Positions 1-8,701 of a stretch of DNA of 64,000 nt are shown here, piece by piece (position 1 is the first letter of the stretch; every line of letters begins with the position of its first letter). Below the pieces are notes generated by a model that ran no database searches, was not told the DNA's origin, and was given only the letters and a program-made list of their open reading frames with translations. Origin of the DNA: Acidobacteriota bacterium (GTDB taxonomy: Bacteria; Acidobacteriota; Terriglobia; Acidiferrales; UBA7541); NCBI GenBank assembly GCA_013287135.1, contig JABDEK010000015.1, forward strand, positions 1 through 64,000, written 5' to 3'. A program made the position numbers and the translations under genes.

Positions 1-122
1 AAATTTTCTTAATACCCCCTATATTTTTTGCGGGTGTGCCTACCCTTATGAGTTGGTGGTGCATATAGGCAACGGGGTCTTTCAGCCGGTCGAGGCCACG
101 AATTCAAATCGGGGGGACAGGG

Positions 123-830
123 ATGCGACACTTTTCGCTGGAAAAATGGGTTGATTTCGCACGAAACGTGATTCGGGAGAACGAAAAGGCCAAGATGCAA
201 AGCCACCTGCAAAGCGGTTGTCCGGAGTGCCTGAGGGAGCTGAACTTGTGGCGGCGTTTGCAACAGACCGCCCAACGCGAATCGGCGTACGAACCGTCCG
301 ACGACGCTGTTCGGACGGTAAATGCGACTTTCGCGAACCAGCGTATCGGTCGGCCACGCTCTGTGAAACATGAAGTCGGGGCGTTGCTTTTCGATAGCTT
401 CCGCAGTCCCATATTCGCCGGCGTGAGATCGTCCGGAAGTGTCGCACGCCAATTGCTTTACGGCGCTGATTCTTACCGGATCGATATCCGGATTGAACCG
501 CAGACGGACTCAGAAAAGGTCCTTATTGTTGGTCAGATTCTGAATTCAACTGATCCGGACGAGCGCCTGTCGCGGGTGCAGGTAGCGTTGTTGAAGGGCC
601 GTCGAGTCCTGTCGCAATCGGTAACCACACTGTTTGGCGAGTTCCAGATGGAATGTGCCTTGGAGGGGGGCTTCCGGCTAATGGTGACCCTGCCCGGGGG
701 GAGAGAAGTAAGCCTCCCCTTGATTGAGCCAACCTTCAGCCATGGCGAGGAGATTCCGGATTCGCCTGATTTTAATAAGGTTAGTAGTAGATCTAAAATC
801 ACGAAAAAACGTACTAGAACGAAAGGTTGA
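123..830 (+). CDS. Zinc-finger anti-sigma-like protein with C-terminal beta domain
   Basis: A 235-residue soluble protein. Near residue 23 it has an H-x3-C-x2-C motif (HLQSGCPEC), the signature of zinc-binding anti-sigma (zf-HC2/ZAS) domains, in a short helical region. Residues about 115-205 look like a beta-sandwich of the carboxypeptidase-regulatory type (a stretch around VGQILNSTDPDERLS and a GGFRLMVTLPGG strand-turn). No membrane helix is visible, so it is not a classic membrane-tethered anti-sigma factor. The start is supported by a GGGGGGACAGGG purine tract just upstream. The sigma factor gene often paired with such proteins would lie upstream, outside the window. It precedes a secreted subtilase and an HD-GYP gene in the same direction. 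The family call is good; the role as a sigma regulator is inference. Confidence 0.6.
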   Translation: MRHFSLEKWVDFARNVIRENEKAKMQSHLQSGCPECLRELNLWRRLQQTAQRESAYEPSDDAVRTVNATFANQRIGRPRSVKHEVGALLFDSFRSPIFAGVRSSGSVARQLLYGADSYRIDIRIEPQTDSEKVLIVGQILNSTDPDERLSRVQVALLKGRRVLSQSVTTLFGEFQMECALEGGFRLMVTLPGGREVSLPLIEPTFSHGEEIPDSPDFNKVSSRSKITKKRTRTKG

Positions 831-957
831 TGCCAGCGGTACGACAAGTAGCCGCTTGTACCATTGCCTAGAAACATCGTCCGAACCAAACTGACACTAG
901 ACGAAGTTTCACGGTAATCGGGCTACTGGCCGACACGCAAAAGGAGTACTAGCCATC

Positions 958-2343
958 ATGAAGCGACTTAGACTAATTGGACTGTTAACTCTTCTTTCGC
1001 TGGGATTCTGGGGCCAGGTGGCCAGCGCCCAGGGGCTCCTTGGTGGCTTGCTCTTAAACGTCGGGCAAGTCTTGTCCAGCGTCCTTAGTCCGCAACCGGG
1101 GGTTATCGTCCGGACGAACCTCGGTCTTGCCGGGTTGCAGCTTGCTTGCCTTTCCAATGGCTGTACAGTGGTCGGCAATATCGATGGCAACATGAACCAA
1201 GTTTTCTTGGTCAGGCCCGTTCAGGGTCTTCTGCCGCAACTCCTTGCGGGTCTCCTTCGGCTTGTCGACGGAATACTTGATGCCGAACCCGATCAGGCCC
1301 TGATGATCCCGCCAAACAACACCAATCAGACGAGTTCTTCCACGCCTCCGCAGGGTTTGTGGGACACGACCCCGGTCAGTTACTACGGCAACAGCGTCAG
1401 TCACGGATATGTGAACCAGCCCGCGGCTCAGATCATTCACATCGACCAGGCTCAGGATGTATTCAACGTGTCCGGTGCAGGAATTGTTGCGGATATTGAC
1501 ACCGGCGTCGACCCCAATCACCCAGCTTTCCAAGGACTGCTTCTCCAGGGCTACGATTTCACGCGCAACCAGCCGGGCGGTTCGGAAATGAATGACATCT
1601 CCATGTCTGCACCACCCCCCTGTGAGACTTGCGCTGCAGCTTATGTAAATCAGCACACAGCAGCAATGCTCGACCAACACACCGCTGCCATGTTGGATGG
1701 CTCACAGTACGCGGCCTTCGGACACGGAACCATGGTGATGGGAGTCATTCACCTGGTCGCACCAACTGCAAAACTTCTGCCTCTGAAAGCGTTCAACGCC
1801 AGCGGAAGTGGATCCCTCTCGAACATTCTGGCGGCCATTTACTACGCGGTGCAGAACAACGCGAACGTCATCAACATGAGTTTTGACCTGACGAGCAGTT
1901 CAACTGAATTGAAGAATGCTATCAACTTCGCCAACAGCAAAAATGTCATTTGCGTAGCATCCTCCGGCAACGATGGCAAGGAAGAGATGGTTTATCCAGC
2001 CGGCTTGCAGAATGTAATGGGCGTAGCTTCCACGAATAACCAAGACCAGCGTTCGAGCTTCTCGAACTACGGGAATCAGATCGTTTGGGTCGCGGCGCCC
2101 GGCGAAGGCGTAATCACAACTTATCCATTTGCCACATACGCCGCAGGTTGGGGGACATCGTTCAGCTCGCCAATGGTTGCCGGCACTGCGTCTCTGGTCC
2201 TCAGCCTGCAACCAGCATTTGGCGAAAATCAAACGGCTTGGGCGATCTCTCACGCGAAGTGGATCGGCCTAAACATGGGCAATGGACGCCTGGACGTTTA
2301 CGGCACTTTGTCATCCTTACATCCCATCCAGGGTTTGCTCTAG
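958..2343 (+). CDS. Secreted S8 (subtilisin-like) serine peptidase
   Basis: A 461-residue subtilase with an N-terminal signal peptide (cleavage likely after VASAQ, about residue 25). The catalytic triad is visible: Asp181 in the DIDTGVD motif, His256 in GHGTMV, Ser401 in GTSFSSPM; the oxyanion region SSGNDG lies between His and Ser. Residues about 26-170 form an N-terminal region that may be a propeptide. Just before the His motif an eight-residue unit QHTAAMLD is repeated twice in tandem, an unusual insertion. The start follows AAAGGAG at good spacing. It should degrade protein outside the cytoplasm. It lies 9 nt before the HD-GYP gene, so the two are probably co-transcribed. Confidence 0.9.
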   Translation: MKRLRLIGLLTLLSLGFWGQVASAQGLLGGLLLNVGQVLSSVLSPQPGVIVRTNLGLAGLQLACLSNGCTVVGNIDGNMNQVFLVRPVQGLLPQLLAGLLRLVDGILDAEPDQALMIPPNNTNQTSSSTPPQGLWDTTPVSYYGNSVSHGYVNQPAAQIIHIDQAQDVFNVSGAGIVADIDTGVDPNHPAFQGLLLQGYDFTRNQPGGSEMNDISMSAPPPCETCAAAYVNQHTAAMLDQHTAAMLDGSQYAAFGHGTMVMGVIHLVAPTAKLLPLKAFNASGSGSLSNILAAIYYAVQNNANVINMSFDLTSSSTELKNAINFANSKNVICVASSGNDGKEEMVYPAGLQNVMGVASTNNQDQRSSFSNYGNQIVWVAAPGEGVITTYPFATYAAGWGTSFSSPMVAGTASLVLSLQPAFGENQTAWAISHAKWIGLNMGNGRLDVYGTLSSLHPIQGLL

Positions 2344-2352
2344 TAGCGGTCG

Positions 2353-3120
2353 ATGCCGATGGACAACATCGAACAAACGGGCACCTCCGAGCGACTTGCT
2401 CAAATGGCGAGCGTCATGGCGGTGCACACCATTTCGTCGAGCGCTTTGCCGAAACTTCCGCATGACTGGGCTCCTCCATCTCTGCAGGTTAAGCTCGTGG
2501 AGGAGCAACTGACTGCATTGCGTAGTTCTCTGATCTGCGCCTTCAACCAACTCCTGGATTTAAAGGACCTAAACACGGGTGTTCACAGCACGCGCTTGGC
2601 GGAATGGGCTCTTCATGTCGCTGGGGAACTTGGGCTGAATCGTGAATGTTTGGGCGATATCGAAGTTGCGGCGCTTTTGCACGATATCGGCAAAATCGGC
2701 ATCTCAGATGCCATCTTGAACAAGCCCGCCAGGCTCACAGCCGAAGAATACGAACTCATGAAGAAGCATCCGGAGTACGGATGGGCAGTCTTGCGCCAAG
2801 TTCCCGGAATGGAGCGCGCCAGCTTGATGATTTTGCATCATCATGAAAATTACGATGGCACCGGTTATCCGGGTGGACTGAAAGGCGAAGAAATTCCGAT
2901 TGGATCGCGCATAGTGTCCGTCATCGATGCTTTCGACGCGATGGTGTCCACGCGACCCTATCGCCAAGGGATGCCGTTCGAAGAAGCCGAACGACGATTA
3001 TTGGCTGCGAGTAACACCCAGTTCGACGCTCGCGTGGTGAACAGTTTCCTGCCGCTGGCACGGGCCGAGATGTCATCCGTGTTCGCGGCGGCTGGTACTG
3101 CAGTCACTGCTGTTCTCTAG
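2353..3120 (+). CDS. HD-GYP domain phosphohydrolase
   Basis: A 255-residue protein made almost entirely of an HD-GYP domain. Metal-binding HD is in LLHDIGKIGI (about residues 112-121), HHHENYDGTGYP carries the GYP signature, and the downstream ARI-type segment SRIVSVIDAFDAM is present. Such domains hydrolyse cyclic di-GMP or related cyclic dinucleotides. The first 60 residues carry no recognisable sensor domain and no membrane helix, so the protein is probably cytoplasmic. It starts 9 nt after the subtilase stop; no strong ribosome site precedes it, so translational coupling is likely. Activity is inferred from intact motifs; specificity cannot be told from sequence. Confidence 0.85.
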   Translation: MPMDNIEQTGTSERLAQMASVMAVHTISSSALPKLPHDWAPPSLQVKLVEEQLTALRSSLICAFNQLLDLKDLNTGVHSTRLAEWALHVAGELGLNRECLGDIEVAALLHDIGKIGISDAILNKPARLTAEEYELMKKHPEYGWAVLRQVPGMERASLMILHHHENYDGTGYPGGLKGEEIPIGSRIVSVIDAFDAMVSTRPYRQGMPFEEAERRLLAASNTQFDARVVNSFLPLARAEMSSVFAAAGTAVTAVL

Positions 3121-3423
3121 CTACCGGTCTCCTCTCGTTTTGTGCTGGTCCGTCTTGATCGCGTGGTGCGTCTCTCAAGTTCAGAAGAACTCCTGAGATC
3201 TACAACCGCTGCGCGTCGCTGATCAAAATCATGTGTGTTTGTGGGCGGAAAAGCTGGCCAATTTCAGAGCGTCGAATCAATAAATTACGAGCCGAATGCA
3301 AGAAGAGCCATTGGGCAGCGGACGCGGTCTCCTGCCGTGCGTCCGCTTGTTGTGCAATCTCCACGTTGTTAAGGATGGACCAAACACTGAAGTGAAGCGA
3401 GCTTCCTTGCTCGCGTCCTTTGT
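3121..3423. other. Intergenic region between convergent genes
   Basis: About 300 bases between the HD-GYP gene (+) and an exported protein gene (-). I see no convincing coding frame, RNA gene or strong terminator hairpin here. Confidence 0.5.
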
Positions 3424-4155
3424 TTATTCCGCATTTACCCACGTGTCTGACCCCGTCAGCTTGACGGCCACGTCCGAAAAGAAAAGATGCAGCGGCTTGC
3501 CGTCCGCCGTCCCGCGATGGTCGGTTGAGATAAGGAGTGGGCCAGCTTTCTTGTAGCCCGCCCAAGTTGCGATGACAACACTCGGCTTCACGGGCCCGCC
3601 GCGATGATAAACAAACTGCTCGACGCGGTAGTCTTTGCCGACATAGAGGTCCCAGGTGTCGCCAGGCGTGTAACCACCTTCGTTGGGATACTTCACTGAG
3701 ACCAGCTCTGCCGAGCCGCTGCCAATGGGCAGTTTATGCATACCTTGATCGGTCACGGTGGCGCCGGTATCCCAGTAAGCATGCAAGGGGAACAGAAGCC
3801 AATAGTTATCGTTATTGAAGCCCGGATCGACTTCGTTCTTCACGTTGTCAGGCTGGCTGCTGAGTTGCGAACGCACGTAAGTAACCTTGACCGGCTTGCC
3901 TTCTTTATCCTTTCCCTCAAAGGAGACCTTACCCGTCTTAGGCTCCCAAACCCACGAACGGGAAACGTTCACTCCGGGGAACTGTGCATTCCAGGTATAG
4001 CGGATCGCTTCAACCTGCTCAAACGAATCGAGACCATAAGCCTTGGCAATCTTTTCCATAATTGGCGGACGGCTCTGTCCCCAGGAGGTTGCCGCAAGGA
4101 CCAGCACTCCGAAAGTCAAACGACGGATCATCCTTACATGGCTCGCATTGATCAT
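3424..4155 (-). CDS. Exported protein of unknown function
   Basis: A 243-residue protein with a cleavable signal peptide (basic start, hydrophobic LTFGVLVLAATSWG, cleavage near residue 27). The mature part is rich in aromatic residues and beta-strand patterns, for example RYTWNAQFPGVNVSRSW and SWVWEPKTGKVSFEG, followed by alternating polar and hydrophobic stretches, which recalls periplasmic lipid- or lipoprotein-binding beta folds. I recognise no catalytic motif. It is transcribed alone, with about 230 bases upstream before the next gene. Probably periplasmic; function unknown. Confidence 0.65.
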   Translation of the reverse strand: MINASHVRMIRRLTFGVLVLAATSWGQSRPPIMEKIAKAYGLDSFEQVEAIRYTWNAQFPGVNVSRSWVWEPKTGKVSFEGKDKEGKPVKVTYVRSQLSSQPDNVKNEVDPGFNNDNYWLLFPLHAYWDTGATVTDQGMHKLPIGSGSAELVSVKYPNEGGYTPGDTWDLYVGKDYRVEQFVYHRGGPVKPSVVIATWAGYKKAGPLLISTDHRGTADGKPLHLFFSDVAVKLTGSDTWVNAE

Positions 4156-4393
4156 GGAGTTCGCTCCTTTGTGAATTAAACAGATGCTGCGTTAGATGGT
4201 GGCAAAAGCTTCGGGATATAAAAGAGAACGTCGGAACAGTAACTTTCACCCACAACCATTCGCACGCGTTGCTAGGTAGGCGCGCATTATACAGCACACT
4301 CCGGCCGATCGTCTTCTTGTATGCTGATACGGCCGCGCCTGATATGTCACAAGTTCACGGTCCGCATTTCTAAGTTTGCATCCGCACCGGCAA

Positions 4394-5683
4394 CTAGTTC
4401 GCTGAGCTCCGGCCCACTGCGGCTCGTGTGAACCAGCGAAACAAAATAATCGCCCCGGCCATTGCCACGGATCCGTATTCAAGCAGCATAATCCACCAAG
4501 GAACCAACCACGGACGACCGAGCGTCCGCAAATGCCAAACGTAATAAGTTGGGATGATGCTAACTGCCCATATGATGAGCGGCACAGTCGAAGCCGACCG
4601 CACGAAGGGCAGAAGCCAGAGAAGATACCAGGGATATACAACCGGTGCGCATAGAAGCGTTGCTGCCATAGGCCATGCAAACGCGTCCGAAGACCACGCC
4701 GAAGTCTTGCTTCTCAGCCAAAATGCCGTAACAAAACCGACCAGGACTGCTAGCCCAACTACAAGCTGGGGAGCGGCCACACGCTCAAGCATTGCAAACA
4801 CCGGATCATTGAAACGGAATCTCTGCATGTAAGTGCCGAGCGAGCCAATCGGAATCCGCCCATGCTTGAAGAAAGGAACGTATAGAAGTCCGACCACCAC
4901 TGCCGCTAGAGTCGCATCGCGCACACGAACGCGCCTCCAGTAGAGTGGGAGCAATACAATTGGCAGCAACTTCACTGCAACCGCCAGTCCAAGTGCTAAA
5001 GCTCCAACCATACGCCAGCGCCGCCCAAGCGCCGCGGCAGACGCCAACACCAGCAGCACGCCGACAATATCAATGTGACTGCTGCCCGCCACTTCCGTCG
5101 CCAGCAGCGGGTTCCAGGCGTAAGCCAGAACCCAGTGCGCCCCTTCTCCACTACAACGCAATATATCGAGCAAAACCAGAACGATCGCCCAGCCGCAAAA
5201 TACAAATGCTAATTTCAGCGCAAAGATGGATTCATGCATCGCTGTCACGCCGCGGAAGAAAAGCTGCGCTCCCGCTGGATAGGGGCTCGGCACATCCGGG
5301 TTGTTTAGTGTACGAGTCTCGGGCGTGTGCAATCCGGCGAGCGCAGGATCACTAGGAACGACGACATAAGGGTTATAGCCCAGCCGTTGCACGCGGCCAT
5401 CCCAGAGATAACGATGAATGTCATCATCTGAACCTGGCGCCTTCAATAGAAATGGAATTTGCCACAGCACCGCCAACAGGAGCCCGATGAAGATGTCTCG
5501 TCGCGGGAATTTCGGCGTGGAGAACAACTCACGAATGGCGAGAAGGTACGCGACGCCAGCCACTGCCAGCGGAATTATGAAAGATGGTTCACCCACGCTT
5601 CCGAGCTGGCGTGAACAAATCGTCAGGGACACAAGCAAGATGGCCCCGAACCCGTAAAGTCTGTGTGATGGCGTGATCTTCAC
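4394..5683 (-). CDS. GT87-type polytopic membrane glycosyltransferase
   Basis: About 429 residues with roughly ten hydrophobic segments. The loop motif DDDIHRYLWDGRVQ followed by GYNPY is typical of GT87/mannosyltransferase-like (DUF2029) enzymes, which move a sugar from a polyprenyl-phosphate carrier to an acceptor on the outer face of the inner membrane. I chose the GTG at 5683 because it overlaps the preceding gene stop as GTGA; an ATG at 5728 would add 15 residues and a longer overlap. It is the last gene of a minus-strand cluster (radical SAM, DoxX, GT2, DUF2064, GT87). The GT2 enzyme three genes earlier could make its polyprenyl-phosphate-sugar donor. Acceptor unknown. Confidence 0.75.
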   Translation of the reverse strand: MKITPSHRLYGFGAILLVSLTICSRQLGSVGEPSFIIPLAVAGVAYLLAIRELFSTPKFPRRDIFIGLLLAVLWQIPFLLKAPGSDDDIHRYLWDGRVQRLGYNPYVVVPSDPALAGLHTPETRTLNNPDVPSPYPAGAQLFFRGVTAMHESIFALKLAFVFCGWAIVLVLLDILRCSGEGAHWVLAYAWNPLLATEVAGSSHIDIVGVLLVLASAAALGRRWRMVGALALGLAVAVKLLPIVLLPLYWRRVRVRDATLAAVVVGLLYVPFFKHGRIPIGSLGTYMQRFRFNDPVFAMLERVAAPQLVVGLAVLVGFVTAFWLRSKTSAWSSDAFAWPMAATLLCAPVVYPWYLLWLLPFVRSASTVPLIIWAVSIIPTYYVWHLRTLGRPWLVPWWIMLLEYGSVAMAGAIILFRWFTRAAVGRSSAN

Positions 5684-6429
5684 GCGTCGTCCGTGCCGGT
5701 CGGCAACTGTGCCACCGCCTGTCCCCACTGTTCCAGCCAGACCGCTGTTCGTGGCGCCCTGGCGGGAGCGAGTCGCAGCTCCGCGGCAAGCCGAGTTAGG
5801 TCGCGCTCCTCGTCGATGTCGTAGAAAGGCTCCGTGAAGGCAGTGGAAAGCCGTAGTTCTCGAGTGCGCGCCAGTAGAGCCTCAAGCGCACTCTTAGTAC
5901 CCATGCCATCGCCATAGAAAAGCGTTGGATGAGCGGTCTTGGCCCCGACGAGATAATATCCGCCATCATTTGTCGGCCCAACAACCACGTCGTGATCGGT
6001 GAGCGCGTCGAACGCGCTAGCGAGAACGGAAGCCGGGAGATGCGGGCTGTCGCTATTGAAGGCAATCACATGTTGCCCGGCAGGCGCAGCGAAGCGTGCA
6101 AACACCGAGGTCAGCCCTGCTGCAAGGCCTTCCCCTTTTTGCGCCACGACAGTCACCGCGCCTCTCCCCAACCGCATTAGTTCTTCCACATCCGATGCGG
6201 GGCACAGAATGACTACCTCCACAGTGCCCAACGAGCGCGTCAGCGCCAGCGTGTCGTCCAAAAGGCAGCAGTAGAGTTCGGTGACCGCTTCAACTGGAAG
6301 TCTCTGAGCTAAACGGGTCTTGACCATGCCCGGCCTGGGTGCTTTCGCCATCACAACCAGCGTGCGGCTGCTGGGCAAACGTTCTGTAATTTCGCTGGAG
6401 GATTCCATAGGAGATCGCTGTGCCAACAC
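5680..6429 (-). CDS. DUF2064 / TIGR04282-type glycosyltransferase-like protein
   Basis: A 249-residue GT-A-fold protein. It starts with the family hallmark MAKAPRPGMVKTRLA and has FNSDSPHLP and GPTNDGGYYLVG, the metal and nucleotide binding segments of the DUF2064 family (rSAM/selenodomain-associated transferase 1, related to CofC-like nucleotidyltransferases). Members usually lie beside radical SAM genes, as here. It could form an NDP-sugar or transfer a sugar; the reaction is not settled for this family. It overlaps the GT87 start by 4 nt and begins right after the GT2 gene, so the cluster is co-translated. Confidence 0.8.
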   Translation of the reverse strand: MLAQRSPMESSSEITERLPSSRTLVVMAKAPRPGMVKTRLAQRLPVEAVTELYCCLLDDTLALTRSLGTVEVVILCPASDVEELMRLGRGAVTVVAQKGEGLAAGLTSVFARFAAPAGQHVIAFNSDSPHLPASVLASAFDALTDHDVVVGPTNDGGYYLVGAKTAHPTLFYGDGMGTKSALEALLARTRELRLSTAFTEPFYDIDEERDLTRLAAELRLAPARAPRTAVWLEQWGQAVAQLPTGTDDA

Positions 6430-7137
6430 TCACGCTGGCCGTGGCATTCCGGCCCTTCGATCCCGGAAAGAATAGCGCAGTATGAGGAAGAGGATGAACC
6501 ACGCCGCTCCGACTGTGCCCCTCAACGTACCGCTAATCTTCGATTTTCCAATGCGCGGATAATAGCTCACCGGCACTTCCACGATTCGGAATCCCGCAAG
6601 CGTACCCTTTAGAATTATTTCTACTGCCCAGCCGTATGTGTTCTCCTGTAGCTCAAGCTGGCGAAGAACATCTGCTCGTCCGGCCCGGAACGGTCCGAGA
6701 TCGCTGATCCTTAGCCCATACAAAAGTCTTATCAGAACAGCCGCCAGTCGGTTACCCAACGCGGCGTGCCAAGGCAACGCCCCGTGAACGCTCTGCTTTC
6801 CCAGTCGCGAACCCAGTGTAATATCGGCGCGGTCGTCAATGATCGGAGCCAAGAGAAGTGGCAGCTCATCTGGTCGATCGCTGTAATCGCCATCGAGGAA
6901 CACTACGACGTCAGGGCTACTGGCCCCGGCCAGTCCGGTCAAACAGGCACGACCGTATCCGCGACGAGGTTCGTGGAGTACGCGGGCTCCCATCTTTGAA
7001 GCGATCTCGGGAGTCCCATCGGTTGAATTGCTATCTACAACCAGGACCTCAGTAACAATGTCGGCCGGGAGATCAGCCAACACGCGGGCGATGGATTGCG
7101 CTTCATTGTGGGTAGGAATGATGACCGACACTCGCAC
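6430..7137 (-). CDS. GT2 family, polyprenyl-phosphate sugar synthase-like
   Basis: A 235-residue family 2 glycosyltransferase with a clear GT-A start SVIIPTHNEAQSI, VDSNSTDGT for nucleotide binding and FLDGDYSD as the DXD-type metal site. The overall pattern (ITLGSR, then YGLRISDLGPFRA) resembles dolichyl-phosphate mannose/glucose synthases and bacterial homologues that load a sugar onto undecaprenyl phosphate. A hydrophobic segment near the C-terminus (AAWFILFLILRYS) may anchor it. The start is a GTG at 7137. The product would be a natural donor for the GT87 enzyme in the same cluster. Confidence 0.82.
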   Translation of the reverse strand: MRVSVIIPTHNEAQSIARVLADLPADIVTEVLVVDSNSTDGTPEIASKMGARVLHEPRRGYGRACLTGLAGASSPDVVVFLDGDYSDRPDELPLLLAPIIDDRADITLGSRLGKQSVHGALPWHAALGNRLAAVLIRLLYGLRISDLGPFRAGRADVLRQLELQENTYGWAVEIILKGTLAGFRIVEVPVSYYPRIGKSKISGTLRGTVGAAWFILFLILRYSFRDRRAGMPRPA

Positions 7138-7147
7138 TTGGATCTTG

Positions 7148-7612
7148 TCACCAGCAGAGCGAGGCCGGCCAGCGCCGCGCTAGCAAAGCGTCGACGCCCC
7201 ACGTTCGACCGGCGCGCCCGACTGCGAGCGAAAGCGAAGCGAGGACCGGAACCAGCAACTCCCAAATCCACGCTGTGCCCCACTCAGATACCCAAAGGCT
7301 TGTTAGATACAGAAACGCTACAAAGGCGACCGGTCGCGTCAGCAGACCGATGACGAGCAGGATCCCAAGAGAGATCTCGGTTATCGCCTGCATAGGAGCC
7401 GCCATTGCGGCGTGACTCGCCGCTGTCGCCATGACCGCCTTCCACGCTGCCGGAGCGTGATCATGCTGGATGTAATAGTTGATCAGTCCGGAATAACCCG
7501 CTGGCGTGTAGAGACCCTTCCCCAGATTCTCAAAGAAGACCCACACGAACATCGCACCAATCGTTAACCGAACAATTGCGAGTCCCATCCTTGCATCACG
7601 TTCTTCCGGCAT
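7148..7612 (-). CDS. DoxX family membrane protein
   Basis: A 154-residue protein with four hydrophobic helices, matching the DoxX/MauE-type fold: RLTIGAMFVWVFFENLGKG at the N-terminus, then the conserved ITEISLGILLVIGLLTRP turn. DoxX-like proteins are small inner-membrane proteins linked to quinone- or thiol-dependent redox steps, but individual roles are poorly known. It lies between the radical SAM gene (24 nt gap) and the GT2 gene (10 nt gap), so it belongs to the same transcription unit. Confidence 0.8.
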   Translation of the reverse strand: MPEERDARMGLAIVRLTIGAMFVWVFFENLGKGLYTPAGYSGLINYYIQHDHAPAAWKAVMATAASHAAMAAPMQAITEISLGILLVIGLLTRPVAFVAFLYLTSLWVSEWGTAWIWELLVPVLASLSLAVGRAGRTWGVDALLARRWPASLCW

Positions 7613-7636
7613 TTGGGATTTCTCCTCTTGGTTATC

Positions 7637-8701
7637 TCAATCGCGCGCAATCACGATCGTAGTGCATGAGCTTTCGCCTTTGGGAAGTTCACGAGCCGCA
7701 GCCATCCGGATCTCAAGCTTTTGCACTTGTCCGCGTACCACAGGACAATAGAAATCCGGCTGATCGAGGGCGTTTTGGATGCGACGCCGCCCGGCACATC
7801 CGCCGTAACAAGACTCGAGATAAACACACGAGCGGCAAGCTTCGGGCACGGTACGCGCCTCTACAAAGGGCGACGTTTCCACAACTCTCGAGCGGAGGGA
7901 GACAAGCAGCGAGAGCGGTTCCCCAGCGCCCGGCCAATACACGCAAGGCTGAGTGGTCCCGCGCGGAGTAACGCGCACGGTACTCACTCCACACCCGCCG
8001 GTCCTCGGAGGTAGGCCGGCCATGGCCCGAACCAGCGGCTCGCCGATGGCGATCACGTCAGTCTCCGCGAACAACGCTCGAAAGCCTTCCCAATATTCTT
8101 CGTAACTCAACCGATATAGGTCAGAACGCACCGCCTGGTAAACATTAACCCGCAGCGGTGCTCCGTAACGCCTGGCCACACTCGCCACTTGGCCAAGGCG
8201 CATGTAGTTCGACTTCATCATTACTGCAATGAAGGCGACAGGTATTCCCAACCTTACGCACCGTGCTGCTTGATCATGGACGAGGGCCCAATTGCCGCCG
8301 CCGCGTTGAGTGTCCTGCTCAAGCTCGTTGGGATAATCCAGTGAGAACTCGATGTCGTGGAAGGCACGCATCTCGTCGTCACTGAGCAATGCCGCGCTGT
8401 GGCCGTTCGATGTGATGGTGAGCTTCACTGGCAGATTGCGGAGGTAGTCCAGTATCTCGCGGAACTGCGGATGCATTCCATTCTCACCGGTGCCGAGATT
8501 GACGGACCGTATCGGCAGGCTTTCCATCACAGATTGCACTTGTTCAAGGCTAAGCCGGTCCATACGCGCCGGATCGCGGTAGCAAAAGGAACAAGCCAGG
8601 TTGCACTCGTTGGTCAGTCCGAGTCCGAGAGCAAAGCGTCCAGTCGCAGCGAGCCGGACCGAAGCAGACAATGAAGTCGAATGTGTGCTGAACTGCGTCA
8701 T
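7637..8701 (-). CDS. Radical SAM protein with SPASM domain
   Basis: About 354 residues. The radical SAM cluster motif C-x3-C-x2-C is CNLACSFC near residue 35. The C-terminus has a complete SPASM pattern: C-x10-G-x4-C, then C-x2-C-x5-C-x3-C (CRSCVYLESCYGGC), then a final Cys in DFYCP, which binds two further iron-sulphur clusters. SPASM enzymes often modify ribosomal peptides or install thioether or cofactor bonds. I place the start at 8701 (GAGGG upstream, the next residues leading into the SAM barrel) rather than at 8860, which would add 53 residues of non-conserved sequence. First gene of the DoxX/GT2/DUF2064/GT87 cluster. No small precursor peptide gene is obvious nearby, so the substrate may be a sugar or a peptide encoded elsewhere. 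Confidence 0.85.
   Translation of the reverse strand: MTQFSTHSTSLSASVRLAATGRFALGLGLTNECNLACSFCYRDPARMDRLSLEQVQSVMESLPIRSVNLGTGENGMHPQFREILDYLRNLPVKLTITSNGHSAALLSDDEMRAFHDIEFSLDYPNELEQDTQRGGGNWALVHDQAARCVRLGIPVAFIAVMMKSNYMRLGQVASVARRYGAPLRVNVYQAVRSDLYRLSYEEYWEGFRALFAETDVIAIGEPLVRAMAGLPPRTGGCGVSTVRVTPRGTTQPCVYWPGAGEPLSLLVSLRSRVVETSPFVEARTVPEACRSCVYLESCYGGCAGRRRIQNALDQPDFYCPVVRGQVQKLEIRMAAARELPKGESSCTTIVIARD

Noticed and set aside
1-122. Possible tRNA or riboswitch at the left edge
   Set aside because: No cloverleaf, T-loop motif or known riboswitch core could be found; only a purine-rich ribosome site before 123.
1054-1680. Long open frame antisense to the subtilase gene
   Set aside because: The subtilase triad supports the plus strand; the antisense frame has no ribosome site or domain.
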